Notes under the pieces: generated by a model | The model's database searches: none | What the model was told of the DNA's origin: nothing | The model's input: the letters and a program-made list of their open reading frames with translations, nothing else | Shown here: piece by piece, positions 43,857-52,731 of the stretch | Layout: each line of letters begins with the position of its first letter | Numbering within the stretch: position 1 is the stretch's first letter | Position numbers and translations under genes: made by a program | NCBI GenBank assembly: GCA_041946685.1 | Contig: JBHGAV010000020.1 | Coordinates: forward strand, 1 to 62,316 | From: JBHGAV01 sp041946685 | Lineage (GTDB): Bacteria > Acidobacteriota > Terriglobia > Bryobacterales > Bryobacteraceae | Reading direction: 5' to 3' | DNA: 62,316 nucleotides

Positions 43857-45176
43857 CTACAAGCGGAAATCCTCGGCATGTCCCATCGCGGAGGCGAGGT
43901 TGAGCCGGGCCACATTGAACTGCGCGAGGCTTGCTACCAGCACCTGCCGCGCATTCTCCAGAGCGGTCTGCGCGCTGGTCACCTCGATGTTGTCGGCCAC
44001 TCCGCTCTTGAAGCGGTCCTGGGCAAGCTCCATCTCCCGCTCGGCCAGCGCCACGACTCTCTGAGCGGCCCGCACCTGGCTCTCTCGCGTCGCCAGATTG
44101 TCCAGAGCCTGCCGGACGTCCTTCTCGATCGCGGCGGCAAGATCCTTCCACTGCATCTCGGCCTGCCGCGCAAGGCTGGCGGCCACCCCGATCTCCGAGC
44201 GCGTGCGCCCGCCGTCAAACAGCGGAACGTCGATCCGCAGACCGACGCTGCGCGTGGGCAGATTGACCTCGTTGGGCTTGATGCCGCTGGATCCGTAGTC
44301 GCCGAAGAAGCTCATCGAGGGCAGAAGCTCGGCATGGGCAGCCTGCCGGCGCGCCTCGGCGATTCCCAGGTAGTCCGCCGCCACCTTCCGTTCCAGGCGA
44401 TCCGATAGGGCCTGCGCCACCGCCTTCTCTGCTGAGGGAGGAGGTTCAGGCAGGAACCGCATCGCTTCCGAGAGAGCAAGCTCGCTGGCGAGCGGGGCTC
44501 CGATCACGCGGAGCAGGCCGAGCCGGGCGGTATCCAGCGCAGTCTGTGCTTGGGCAACCTGCACTTGCTGGCCGGCGAGCCGGGTCTCGGCCCTGGCGAT
44601 ATCGAGGCCGGTCGCAATGCCGGCTTCGTGCTGGTTCCTGGCGAGTTCGACCAACCTTGCGCCGAGCTGCGCGTTGGCCTGCGCCGCCCGCACGGCCTCC
44701 TCCGCTTCGAGCACCGCCAGGTAGGCCAGAGCCGTTGCCGTGGAGACCTGTTGTGCTGCAAGCCGCCGCTGATCGCCGGCCAGCTCAACCGCACGGCCGG
44801 CGGCCTGATAACGCCGGATGGACGCCAGGTCGAAGATGTTCTGGACGAGCTGGAATCGCGCGTCGAAGCGGCTGTACGGTCCGACCATCACCGGAAAACC
44901 CGGAATCTCGCCGACCGGCAGCCCCATAGCGGCCAGGTTCGCGGTCAGGTTCATCTGGTAAGCCGAGCCCGACAGATGAGGCAAGAGCGCGGACAGGCTC
45001 AGCCCCCTCTCGCTGCGGCTCTGGAAGGCGCGCTCCCCGGCCAGTTGTGTCTGCAAGTTGTTCCTCAGCGCCAACTCAACCGCCTGGGACAGGGTCAGGG
45101 ACAACTTTGGGGGCGGCGTCTGCTGCGCGCCCGCCATGCCGTAAACCAGCAGCGCCAACAACAGGGATCTATGCAT
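43857..45176 (-). CDS. TolC family outer-membrane protein of the EmrAB-type exporter
   Basis: The 439-residue protein has a signal peptide (SLLLALLVYGMAGAQ) and two OEP repeats: LTLSQAVELALRNN at the mature start, GLRIDVPLFDGGRT near residue 315 and AQDRFKSGVADNIEVTSAQ near 395. It is a different TolC from the one at 25478, so each exporter has its own channel. GGGAGAA precedes the ATG at 45176; a GTG at 45191 is less likely. It heads the operon. Confidence 0.95.
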   Translation of the reverse strand: MHRSLLLALLVYGMAGAQQTPPPKLSLTLSQAVELALRNNLQTQLAGERAFQSRSERGLSLSALLPHLSGSAYQMNLTANLAAMGLPVGEIPGFPVMVGPYSRFDARFQLVQNIFDLASIRRYQAAGRAVELAGDQRRLAAQQVSTATALAYLAVLEAEEAVRAAQANAQLGARLVELARNQHEAGIATGLDIARAETRLAGQQVQVAQAQTALDTARLGLLRVIGAPLASELALSEAMRFLPEPPPSAEKAVAQALSDRLERKVAADYLGIAEARRQAAHAELLPSMSFFGDYGSSGIKPNEVNLPTRSVGLRIDVPLFDGGRTRSEIGVAASLARQAEMQWKDLAAAIEKDVRQALDNLATRESQVRAAQRVVALAEREMELAQDRFKSGVADNIEVTSAQTALENARQVLVASLAQFNVARLNLASAMGHAEDFRL

Positions 45177-45232
45177 GCGTACTTCTCCCACCGAAAGAAA
45201 ACTGTCGGAGACCCGATTTTAGCGCACCCTGC

Positions 45233-45238
45233 TATACT
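45233..45238 (+). promoter_or_regulatory. -10 box and ribosome site for dodecin
   Basis: TATACT lies 24 bases before the dodecin ATG. GGAGGAG at 45249-45255 is a strong Shine-Dalgarno sequence seven bases from the start. The -35 is not evident. Confidence 0.55.
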
Positions 45239-45262
45239 GGCTGTTCTCGGAGGAGATTAAGG

Positions 45263-45457
45263 ATGACTCAGAAGGTGATCGAAGTGATCGGCGAGTCCCC
45301 GGAGAGCTTCGCCAAGGCGTCCGCCAACGCGGTGGCCGAGGCCGCCAAGAGCGTCAAGGGCATCAAGTGGGCGCGGATCATCGAGTTTGACATGGCGCTG
45401 GACGGCGCCAAGGTACTCGCCTACCGCGTCACCGCACGCATCTTCTACGACGCGTAA
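45263..45457 (+). CDS. Dodecin family flavin-binding protein
   Basis: The 64-residue protein reads KVIEVIGESPESF at the start, then an amphipathic helix with AVAEAAKSVKGIKWARI and the final strand AYRVTARIFYDA, all typical of dodecin. The tryptophan of KWARI sits where dodecins stack flavins. Dodecins form hollow 12-mers that store or buffer flavin (or CoA). The longer frame upstream has no homology and no ribosome site. Divergent from the EmrAB-TolC operon. Confidence 0.93.
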   Translation: MTQKVIEVIGESPESFAKASANAVAEAAKSVKGIKWARIIEFDMALDGAKVLAYRVTARIFYDA

Positions 45458-45466
45458 CAGGCTGCG

Positions 45467-45955
45467 CTACTTCATCCCGGCCAGTACCGCGGCGCCTGCC
45501 GCGGCAATCTGGGCGTCCTGCTGGCTGGTCACGCCGCTGACGCCGATTGCGCCGACAAACTCGTCGCCGATCATGAGCGGCAATCCGCCCTCGACGGGCG
45601 CGGCCCCGGGCAGGCTCAGGACGTTTGTCCCGCCGCCGGTCAGCCTCTCCTCCATGGCCTTGGTCGGGCGCTTGTACAAGATGGCGCCCTTGGCCTTGAA
45701 CTGCGAGACCTCGATGCTGCCGAGCTGGGTGCCGTCCATCTTCTCGAGGTAGATCAGGTGTCCGCCGTCATCCACGATGGAGATGACCACGTTCCACTTG
45801 TTCTTGAGCGCCTCGGCCTCCGCAGCCGCCGCGATCTTCTTGGCCGCATCGAGGTTCAGGTACCTCTTGGTGGGCAACTGTGCGCTCAACGTGACTGCCA
45901 GTGAAACCGCCAGCAATCCGGCAACGCCGAACTCCCGGGCAAGGCTGAGTATCAT
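45467..45955 (-). CDS. GlcG/HbpS family heme-binding-like protein, secreted
   Basis: The protein has about 162 residues: a signal peptide (FGVAGLLAVSLAVTLSAQ) and a GlcG/HbpS fold with LNLDAAKKIAAAAEAEA, ISIVDDGGHLIYLEKMDG, and the C-terminal GGLPLMIGDEFVGAIGVSG. Family members include the heme-binding HbpS and proteins next to glycolate or propanediol genes; the ligand here is unknown. I start at 45955, with GGGGA about eight bases before it; in-frame ATGs at 45970 and 45988 are alternatives. It lies directly divergent from dhaK. Confidence 0.88.
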   Translation of the reverse strand: MILSLAREFGVAGLLAVSLAVTLSAQLPTKRYLNLDAAKKIAAAAEAEALKNKWNVVISIVDDGGHLIYLEKMDGTQLGSIEVSQFKAKGAILYKRPTKAMEERLTGGGTNVLSLPGAAPVEGGLPLMIGDEFVGAIGVSGVTSQQDAQIAAAGAAVLAGMK

Positions 45956-46000
45956 CGAATGGTCCCCCATGCGTGGAAGATAACACACTCCCCGTTTGGA

Positions 46001-46006
46001 TATATT
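46001..46006 (+). promoter_or_regulatory. -10 box of the dha operon
   Basis: TATATT lies 17 bases before the dhaK ATG, and GAGGAAGA (46012-46019) provides a ribosome site. No clear -35 or regulator site is seen. Confidence 0.45.
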
Positions 46007-46023
46007 CGGGTGAGGAAGATCCG

Positions 46024-47025
46024 ATGAAGAAACTCATCAACGATCCCGACGCCGTAGTGCGTGAATCGCTGGCCGGACTCGCCCTGGCTCACCCTGAAAT
46101 CCTGAAGGTCTCCTTCGACCCCGTGTACGTCGTCCGGGCAGACGCTCCCGTGCGAGGCAAAGTCGGAGTGGTGTCCGGCGGGGGCAGTGGGCACGAGCCG
46201 ATGCACGGCGGATACGTGGGACGGGGCATGCTGGATGCGGCCTGTCCCGGCCAGGTCTTCACGTCCCCCACGCCGGACCAGATCGAAGCCGCCACCCGGG
46301 CCGTCAGCGGCGGCGCGGGCGTTCTGCACATCGTCAAGAACTACACCGGCGACATCCTGAACTTCGAGATGGCCGCCGAGCTGTGCCAGGCGCAGGGGAT
46401 TGACGTGCGGGCCGTGGTCATCAGCGACGACGTGGCGGTGGAGAACAGCCTCTACACGGCGGGCCGCCGCGGCGTGGGGACCACGGTGCTCGCCGAGAAG
46501 ATCTGCGGCGCTGCGGCCGAGCGCGGCTGGGATCTTGCCCGCCTGGAGGCGCTCTGCCGCAAAGTGAACGACGACGGACGCTCCATGGGCATGGCTCTCA
46601 CGCCCTGCACCGTTCCTGCGGCAGGCAAGCCCACCTTCGAGCTCGCAGAGAACGAGATCGAAATCGGCATCGGCATTCACGGCGAGCCTGGCCGGGAGCG
46701 CACATCTCTGATGACCGCCAGGGAGATCACCGCGCGCCTGGCGGAGGCCGTCGTGTCCGACCTTCCATTTCGGCGCGGAGACCAGGCCATCGCCTTCGTA
46801 AATGGGATGGGCGGCACCCCGCTCATGGAGCTCTACCTTGTCTATGCCGAGCTTGAGCGTTTCCTGCGCGACAAGGGGATCTCGATTGCACGCCGTCTGG
46901 TAGGTAGTTACATGACCAGCCTGGAGATGGCCGGATGCTCGATCACCCTGCTGCGGGCCGACCAGGAGCTGGTTTCCCTTTGGGACGACCCCGTGCTTAC
47001 GCCCGGGCTGCGGTGGGGGGTCTAA
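46024..47025 (+). CDS. dhaK: Dihydroxyacetone kinase, DhaK subunit
   Basis: The 333-residue subunit binds dihydroxyacetone covalently through a histidine, the H of IGIGIHGEPG near residue 220. It also has SGGGSGHEPMHGGYVG near residue 50 and NYTGDILNFEMA near 105, classic DhaK motifs. In PTS-type DhaKLM, DhaL-ADP phosphorylates the substrate held by DhaK. An in-frame ATG at 45973 is possible, but 46024 gives the canonical MKKLINDP start with a ribosome site. dhaL starts four bases after the stop. Confidence 0.96.
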   Translation: MKKLINDPDAVVRESLAGLALAHPEILKVSFDPVYVVRADAPVRGKVGVVSGGGSGHEPMHGGYVGRGMLDAACPGQVFTSPTPDQIEAATRAVSGGAGVLHIVKNYTGDILNFEMAAELCQAQGIDVRAVVISDDVAVENSLYTAGRRGVGTTVLAEKICGAAAERGWDLARLEALCRKVNDDGRSMGMALTPCTVPAAGKPTFELAENEIEIGIGIHGEPGRERTSLMTAREITARLAEAVVSDLPFRRGDQAIAFVNGMGGTPLMELYLVYAELERFLRDKGISIARRLVGSYMTSLEMAGCSITLLRADQELVSLWDDPVLTPGLRWGV

Positions 47026-47029
47026 GACG

Positions 47030-47671
47030 ATGGCGGTCGGCCTTGAGGAGGTGCGTGCGTGGCTTGACAGCCTCGCGGAGGTCTATTCGGAGAACCGGCA
47101 GCGGCTGACCGATCTGGACTCGCCCATCGGCGACGCCGACCACGGCATCAACATGGATCGTGGCTTTGCCGCTGTGAAGGCCGAGATGTCCTCCCACCCC
47201 GCGCCTGACATCCGCACCTTGCTTCAGATCGTGGCCACGGTGCTGATCCGCACCGTCGGGGGCGCCGCGGGGCCTCTGTATGGCACATTCTTCCTTCGGG
47301 CGGCGTCGGTCTGCGCCGGAAAGGCGCAGTTGGACGCGGCCAACGTTGTCGAGCTGTTTCGAGCCGGCGTAGAAGGCGTGCGGCAGCGAGGCAAAGCCGA
47401 ACCTGGCGAGAAGACTATGGTGGATGCTTTACAGCCCGCATTGGACGCAATGCGGAAGGCGCTCGGCGAGGGCGCGCCTCTGGCGGCCGTCCTCGATGCC
47501 GGAGCCGCGGCCGCCGAGCAAGGGATGCTCGCGACCATCCCCATGCAGGCCCGCAAGGGGCGTGCCAGTTACCTCGGCCCGCGCAGCGTCGGCCACCAGG
47601 ACCCGGGGGCGACTTCTTCCTGGCTACTGATCCGCGCCGCCGCCGGCGCTTGGCGCGAAAGGTCCTCGTGA
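47030..47671 (+). CDS. dhaL: Dihydroxyacetone kinase, DhaL subunit (ADP-binding)
   Basis: The 213-residue all-helical subunit shows the DhaL nucleotide-binding motif DSPIGDADHGINMDRG near residue 27, whose three aspartates hold magnesium and ADP, plus GGAAGPLYGTFF near 80 and GRASYLGPRSVGHQDPGA near 178. In PTS-type systems ADP stays bound and is rephosphorylated by DhaM. The following gene starts within its stop codon. Confidence 0.96.
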   Translation: MAVGLEEVRAWLDSLAEVYSENRQRLTDLDSPIGDADHGINMDRGFAAVKAEMSSHPAPDIRTLLQIVATVLIRTVGGAAGPLYGTFFLRAASVCAGKAQLDAANVVELFRAGVEGVRQRGKAEPGEKTMVDALQPALDAMRKALGEGAPLAAVLDAGAAAAEQGMLATIPMQARKGRASYLGPRSVGHQDPGATSSWLLIRAAAGAWRERSS

Positions 47672-50145
47672 TCGGGCTGGTCATCGTGTCTCACAGCGCC
47701 CGCCTGGCAGAGGGCGTCTGTGAACTGGCCGCCGGGGTCGCCCAGGGGCAGGTACGCCTGGCGCACGCTGGAGGCACTTCCGATCCTCAGAACCCTTTCG
47801 GGACGGACGCGTTCAAGGTCGCCGGGGCCATCGAATCGGTCTACAGCGAGGACGGAGTGCTGGTTCTCATGGACCTCGGCAGCGCCGTGCTAAGCGCCGA
47901 GACGGCGCTGGAGCTTCTGGCGGAGGAAAAGCGCCCGCGCGTGAGATTGTGTGCGGCGCCGCTGGTGGAAGGCGCGGTCGCCGCCGCGGCCCAGGCCGCG
48001 GCCGGCGCGAGTCTCGACGAGGTCTTTCGGGAAGCTCAGTCTGCACAGCTTGCGAAGGCCACGCACCTGACGGCGCCGGGGCAGGCAGATGCGCGGCCTT
48101 CCTCCGAGCGCTCGGTTACCCTGGTGAATCCTCTCGGCTTGCATGCGCGGCCCGCTGCCCAGTTCGTCCGTATGGCGCGGCGCTACCGTGCGCGGGTGCT
48201 CGTCGAAAACACCACGCATCAAGCCGGCCCGTCCGATGCCGGAAGCATCGGCGCCGTCCTCGGCCTGGGCGCGCGCCGGCAGCACGTTCTGAGGCTGCGA
48301 GCCGAGGGGCCGGAAGCGTCTGAGGCACTGGACGCCCTTGCGGCCTTCGTTGAGTCCGGCTGCGGCGAGGGGGGAGAACCAGCGGCGGCTGAGCCCCGGC
48401 CCTCCCGCCCCCAGGAAGGAGATCTCTCCGGTATCGCGGCCTCCGCGGGGATCGCCATCGGCCCCCTGGTTCGCCTCCGCCCGGTGCCGGTTCCAGCGTC
48501 CGAGGATCGAGCCGGAGATCCCAAGGCCGAATGGGAGCGCCTGGCCGGGGCGATCGAAGCCGCCCGCAAGGAGACCGAGGCACTCTATCAGTGGGCCCGA
48601 ACCAAAGCGGGCGACAGCGAGGCCGGCATCTTCGACGCCCAATTGCTCTTTCTGGACGACCCCGAACTGGCTGCCGAGGCGTCGCGAGCCATCTCTTCGG
48701 ATGGTTGCCGTGCCGAGGAGGCCTGGCAATCGGCCAGCCAGAAGATGAGCGCCAGGCTGGCCGCGCTCGACGATCCATACTTGCGAGCCAGGGCCGCCGA
48801 CGTCGCCGATGTCGCCGCGCGGGTGCTCGGGAAACTAGCGGGCGAGGCGGCCGGCCCTCCGGAGTTCTCCGAGCCCTCCATCCTGGCGGCGCACGACCTG
48901 ACTCCATCCCAGGTCAGGGACCTGGAAGCCGCCAGGATCCTCGGGTTGTGCCTGGAGTCCGGCAGCGCCAGCGCGCACGGCGTGATCCTGGCGCGGGCTC
49001 TGGGAATTCCGGCCGTGGTGGGCCTGGGACCCGCCCTCGCGGCGATCCCGGAGGGGACCGTTGTCGCCCTTGATGGAGAGCAAGGAGCGGTCTGGATATC
49101 TCCTGGCCCCGACCGGATTCGTCTCCTGCAAGAACGCAGAGACGAGTGGCTGTCGGCCCGCCGCGAGGCGGAGCAGGGACGGAAGCGCCCGGCGGCGACC
49201 AGGGACGGGCGCCGCATCCGCGTAGTCGCCAACATCAGCGGCGTCCCGGAAGCGGCCCAAGCCGTGGAGCACGGCGCCGAGGGCGTGGGCGTGCTGCGGA
49301 CGGAGTTTCTGTTTTTGGGCCGCAAGGAGGCGCCGGGAGAAGAAGAGCAGTTCGTCGCCTATCGGACCATCGCCGATGCTCTCGGCGGACGCCCGCTGGT
49401 CATTCGAACGCTCGACATCGGCGGCGACAAGAACCTGCCGTTCATCGAGCTCGGACCGGAGGACAATCCGTTCCTGGGCTGGCGCGGCATCCGATTAGCC
49501 CTGGGCAGGCCGGACTTGTTGCGGACACAGATCCGCGCCATCCTCCGCGCCGGGGCGGACAGGCCCGTGAGCCTGCTCCTCCCGATGGTGTCTACGATCG
49601 ACGAACTCCGCCAGGCCAGAGTGGCTGTCGAGCGTGCCCGGCGAGAGCTGGAGCGGGAGGGCGCCGAATTTCGCCGCCAAATGCCGGTCGGCGTGATGAT
49701 CGAGGTGCCTGCCGCCGTTACCATCGCCGACCAACTGGCGCGGGAAGCGGACTTGTTCAGCATCGGGACCAATGACCTGATCCAGTACACCATGGCCGCC
49801 GACCGCACCAATTCGCGTGTGGCCTCTCTCGCCGATCCCTTTCAGCCCGCCGTACTGCGCCTCATCAGCCAGACCGTCCAAGCCGGCCGCAAGGCGGGAA
49901 TCGAAGTCGCCCTCTGCGGGGAGCTGGCTGCCGACCCTCTGGCAACGGGGCTTCTCATCGGAATGGGTCTTGAGGAGCTGAGCGTCAGCGCGGCGCTTAT
50001 CCCCGAAGTGAAGTGCGCCATCGCACAGTGGACCATGCCAGAGGCCGAAGCTCTCGCCCGCGAAGCGCTGAGTCAGGAAACCAGCGCGGCGGTCAGGAAG
50101 TTGCTTGCCGCCCGGCGCTTCGTTTTCAGGTCTGAGGGGTCTTGA
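47668..50145 (+). CDS. DhaM-HPr-Enzyme I fusion phosphotransferase
   Basis: The 825-residue protein has three linked PTS modules. A DhaM (EIIA-mannose type) domain has the phospho-histidine at residue 9 (VSHS) and DLGSAVLSAET near 71. An HPr domain has NPLGLHARPAA with His159. A complete Enzyme I has its histidine at 437 (SASAHGVILARALG) and the PEP-binding barrel with VLRTEFLFLG, RTLDIGGDKNLPF, SIGTNDLIQYTMAADR and LCGELAADP. E. coli DhaM has only the N-terminal part of EI. Here PEP phosphate could pass through one polypeptide to DhaL. The GTG at 47668 overlaps the dhaL stop (GTGA) with AAAGG upstream; an upstream TTG is unlikely. Confidence 0.93.
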   Translation: MIGLVIVSHSARLAEGVCELAAGVAQGQVRLAHAGGTSDPQNPFGTDAFKVAGAIESVYSEDGVLVLMDLGSAVLSAETALELLAEEKRPRVRLCAAPLVEGAVAAAAQAAAGASLDEVFREAQSAQLAKATHLTAPGQADARPSSERSVTLVNPLGLHARPAAQFVRMARRYRARVLVENTTHQAGPSDAGSIGAVLGLGARRQHVLRLRAEGPEASEALDALAAFVESGCGEGGEPAAAEPRPSRPQEGDLSGIAASAGIAIGPLVRLRPVPVPASEDRAGDPKAEWERLAGAIEAARKETEALYQWARTKAGDSEAGIFDAQLLFLDDPELAAEASRAISSDGCRAEEAWQSASQKMSARLAALDDPYLRARAADVADVAARVLGKLAGEAAGPPEFSEPSILAAHDLTPSQVRDLEAARILGLCLESGSASAHGVILARALGIPAVVGLGPALAAIPEGTVVALDGEQGAVWISPGPDRIRLLQERRDEWLSARREAEQGRKRPAATRDGRRIRVVANISGVPEAAQAVEHGAEGVGVLRTEFLFLGRKEAPGEEEQFVAYRTIADALGGRPLVIRTLDIGGDKNLPFIELGPEDNPFLGWRGIRLALGRPDLLRTQIRAILRAGADRPVSLLLPMVSTIDELRQARVAVERARRELEREGAEFRRQMPVGVMIEVPAAVTIADQLAREADLFSIGTNDLIQYTMAADRTNSRVASLADPFQPAVLRLISQTVQAGRKAGIEVALCGELAADPLATGLLIGMGLEELSVSAALIPEVKCAIAQWTMPEAEALAREALSQETSAAVRKLLAARRFVFRSEGS

Positions 50146-50656
50146 TGAGGCGTTCCGTGTCGTAGCCCTGCTGTCTGGCCTGCTCCAGGACCTGGGCATA
50201 GGCCGCTTCCGTCATCTGCGGCTCCCGGCTCAGGATCCACAAATAGTCCCTGCCCGGCTCGCCCACCAGCGCCCAGCGATAATCCGGGTCCAGGCCAATG
50301 ATCCAGTAGTTGCCCGAAAACGGCCAGAAGAACGTCACCTTCAGCTTGGTGTTCGGCCCCTTGGCGCTCGCCACGCGGGCCGTCCCCTTGGCCGACTTCA
50401 TCTTCCCCTCGGCCGTGCGGCACTCGTTCAGGACGGTGATCTTTCCGTCCGGACGCAGGGTGTAGGTCGCGGTGGTTTCACCGGCGCAACTGCGTTGAAA
50501 ACGGTTGGGATATCGGGCTATCTCGTACCATTTACCGGCGTATCTCGACAGATCCACGCTCGGCACCACCTGCATGGGGGCCGGTTCCGCCTCCGTCTGG
50601 AGCAGGACTACGGGTGAAACAGCACCCATGACCAGTATCAGAGTCCTCTTGATCAT
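50126..50656 (-). CDS. Lipocalin family protein (Blc-like), secreted
   Basis: The 176-residue protein has a signal peptide and the bacterial lipocalin motifs: YAGKWYEIARYPNRFQ near residue 40 (GxW), FFWPFSGNYWIIGLD near 110 and DYLWILSREPQM near 137. Blc proteins bind lysophospholipids and fatty acids at the envelope. E. coli Blc is a lipoprotein; here no cysteine lipobox is visible in the signal region, so the mature protein may be soluble in the periplasm. Its 3' end overlaps the convergent phosphotransferase gene by 20 bases. Confidence 0.93.
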   Translation of the reverse strand: MIKRTLILVMGAVSPVVLLQTEAEPAPMQVVPSVDLSRYAGKWYEIARYPNRFQRSCAGETTATYTLRPDGKITVLNECRTAEGKMKSAKGTARVASAKGPNTKLKVTFFWPFSGNYWIIGLDPDYRWALVGEPGRDYLWILSREPQMTEAAYAQVLEQARQQGYDTERLIKTPQT

Positions 50657-50692
50657 GATTCGAATGTCTTTCCTTGTATGAGGTTCTCTAGC

Positions 50693-51796
50693 TTACGCCG
50701 CAACCCGCCGCTGGGAAGGCCGGGCGCCCAGAGCGGCCTGCACCAGCATGAACTCGCCCAGGTTCTCAGTGGTCACCAGCCCCACAAGCTCACCCCCGTG
50801 CATCACGGGCAGGGTATGGCAACGGCATTCCTGGAGCCGTTCCAGGACGCTCTCCAGCATATCGTGCGAATCGACAAGCTGGAATTCCCGGTTCATGGCC
50901 TCGGCCACGGGCAGGCTGTCGCCGCGCTGCGCCAGCGCCTTCAACAGATCCGCTTTGGTGAGCACTCCCACGACGCGGCTTCCACTGACCACGGGGAACT
51001 CCTGCTGGGAGCCGCTGAGAATCATCTCCACCGCGCGTGACAGCGGGTCGCCGGCATATAGAGTCCGGAAGTCCGTCACCATGGCCCTGGCAACCGGGAT
51101 GCCCGCGAGTGAACTCTTCATCTGAACGCTGCTGGCTTCCTGCGCCGCGCCGATCCAGACGAAGAGAGCAATGAAGACCAGGAACGGGTTGTAGAAGAGC
51201 CCCACCAGCCCGAAGAGCATGGCCATGCCCTGACCCACACTGGCGGCGGTCCGGGTCGCCCTGGTGTACTCCATCCTCGATGCCAGAAGCGCCCGCAGGA
51301 CTCTCCCTCCATCCATCGGGAACGCGGGCAGCAGGTTGAACAGTGCCAGGAAGATGTTGGCCACCAGCAACCGCTCCGCGAATGATCCGCCGGCCACGCC
51401 GAGTTGGCCGAGCGGCGTCCAACCGCCCGTCAGGCTCAGCCAGACGACGAGTACAGCGACGAGGGCCACGTTTACGGCCGGGCCCGCCAGAGCCACCCAG
51501 AGTTCCTGCATGGGCTTTTCCGGCATCCGCTCCAGGCGGGCCAGACCGCCGATGGGCAGCAAGGTGATATCGCGTGTGCGTATGCCGAAGCGGCGCGCGG
51601 TGAGCGCATGCCCGTACTCGTGCAGCACCACGCAGAGGAACAGCGCCAGGATGAACGCGATGCCACCCAGGGTCGCGGCCAGGCTCCGCGCCTGAAGCCA
51701 GTGGCTGAGCGCGATCCACCCTATCAGCAACAAGAACGTGGCGTGCATGTAGACGTCGATGCCCGCGAATCTGCCCATCTTCCATGACCACTTCAT
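50693..51796 (-). CDS. Site-2 protease family protein with CBS domain pair
   Basis: The 367-residue membrane protein has the zinc-protease motif VVLHEYGHALTARR near residue 58 and NLLPAFPMDGGRVLRAL near 160, which supplies the third metal ligand. Two CBS domains follow (about 225-350). This matches the M50 family of the Rip3/SpoIVFB-with-CBS type, in which CBS domains may sense adenine nucleotides and control cleavage of membrane-bound anti-sigma factors or other substrates. AGGAG lies six bases before the ATG. No obvious substrate gene is adjacent. Confidence 0.93.
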   Translation of the reverse strand: MKWSWKMGRFAGIDVYMHATFLLLIGWIALSHWLQARSLAATLGGIAFILALFLCVVLHEYGHALTARRFGIRTRDITLLPIGGLARLERMPEKPMQELWVALAGPAVNVALVAVLVVWLSLTGGWTPLGQLGVAGGSFAERLLVANIFLALFNLLPAFPMDGGRVLRALLASRMEYTRATRTAASVGQGMAMLFGLVGLFYNPFLVFIALFVWIGAAQEASSVQMKSSLAGIPVARAMVTDFRTLYAGDPLSRAVEMILSGSQQEFPVVSGSRVVGVLTKADLLKALAQRGDSLPVAEAMNREFQLVDSHDMLESVLERLQECRCHTLPVMHGGELVGLVTTENLGEFMLVQAALGARPSQRRVAA

Positions 51797-51894
51797 CTCT
51801 CGCTCCTGGTCACCTCACTCCATAAGATGCAAATCCTGCCTATTTTGCTACCTAGATCTAACGGATTTGAGAGATCGACTTAAGCGATGTGAAG

Positions 51895-51920
51895 CGCCCC
51901 GCGGGAAGGCTCGCGGGGCG
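51895..51920 (-). terminator. Stem-loop after the DUF2202 gene
   Basis: CGCCCCGCG (51895-51903) and CGCGGGGCG (51912-51920) form a perfect nine-base GC-rich stem with an eight-base loop, 27 bases past the DUF2202 stop on the minus strand. No T-run follows on either strand, so termination may need Rho or be weak. Confidence 0.55.
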
Positions 51921-51947
51921 GGGGTACTAGCTGATCTTCGGGCGAGG

Positions 51948-52550
51948 CTACGGCTCCACCCCGGCCATTTCGAGTTGGCGCTGGAAGGCTTCCAGGTGAT
52001 TGAGGGAGCCGCTTAACAGGTTGGTATAGACACGCTTAATGTCCGTTTTCCTGGTTGCGGCGATGGCGGCTTCAAGATCGGCGATGTCTTGTTCCTCGAT
52101 GGTCACTCCGGCCTTGAGCGCGGCTGCCGGGGAGGTCGTCCCGTCCGCGACGAGCTTGCTGTACAGAGTCTGAAGCGTAGCGTTAGTGAACACCTCCGGC
52201 TGGCTGTTTACAGGCTCCGAGACTCCGTAGCGCTCGAGCAAGAGCCCAACAGAATCGAAGTGCCTCTGCTCGCTCCGAGCGATGTTGCGGAAAACGTTCA
52301 GCTTCGACGTCTCATACAGGGCCGTGTAGACGTCGCGGGCCAGTTTCTCCTCTTCCCGCATGAAGAGAAGCCACTTGGTTTCATCGGCAGTCAGCGGCTG
52401 AGTCGGGGCGGGCGCGGCCTGGCAGGCGGGGCACTGTCCGTTGCCGCGCATCCCGCGGCCGTAGCCTGGGCCTCCCTGGGCCAGCAGTGAGAGGCTGGCG
52501 GCGACCAGCAATCCAAGGGCGGCGAAGATGCGTATCGATTTGCGATTCAT
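51948..52550 (-). CDS. DUF2202 (ferritin-like) protein, secreted
   Basis: The 200-residue protein has a signal peptide (IFAALGLLVAASLSLLAQ), a G/R-rich stretch with a CPAC pair, and a DUF2202 four-helix domain: EEEKLARDVYTALYE, SEQRHFDSVGLLLERYG, and EEQDIADLEAAIAAT, ending in LNHLEAFQRQLE. The E, E-x2-H and E-H patterns are those of ferritin-like di-metal sites. Exact function is unknown. A GGAGACC ribosome site precedes the ATG. Confidence 0.9.
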   Translation of the reverse strand: MNRKSIRIFAALGLLVAASLSLLAQGGPGYGRGMRGNGQCPACQAAPAPTQPLTADETKWLLFMREEEKLARDVYTALYETSKLNVFRNIARSEQRHFDSVGLLLERYGVSEPVNSQPEVFTNATLQTLYSKLVADGTTSPAAALKAGVTIEEQDIADLEAAIAATRKTDIKRVYTNLLSGSLNHLEAFQRQLEMAGVEP

Positions 52551-52595
52551 GGTGGTCTCCTTGACTAAGATTTCGTTTCCTCGCCAAGGCAGGGA

Positions 52596-52609
52596 GCACT
52601 CCGGTCACC
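52596..52609. promoter_or_regulatory. Half-conserved CRP/FNR-type site upstream of DUF2202
   Basis: AGCACTCCGGTCAC lies 46-59 bases before the DUF2202 ATG and shares the 12-base core ACTCCGGTCACC with the site upstream of the radical SAM gene. Only one half (TCAC) matches the GTGA-N6-TCAC palindrome. Confidence 0.35.
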
Positions 52610-52731
52610 AATCGTGCGAGGGCGTCTAAGTGATTGTTGGCAGTTGTTTTAATGCTCTTCTGCCCAACTTCCTTGCGCAAGCGGTGCACTCGCCCAACCG
52701 GCTGACTGCAGGCCATGCACCTGGTGCCCGC

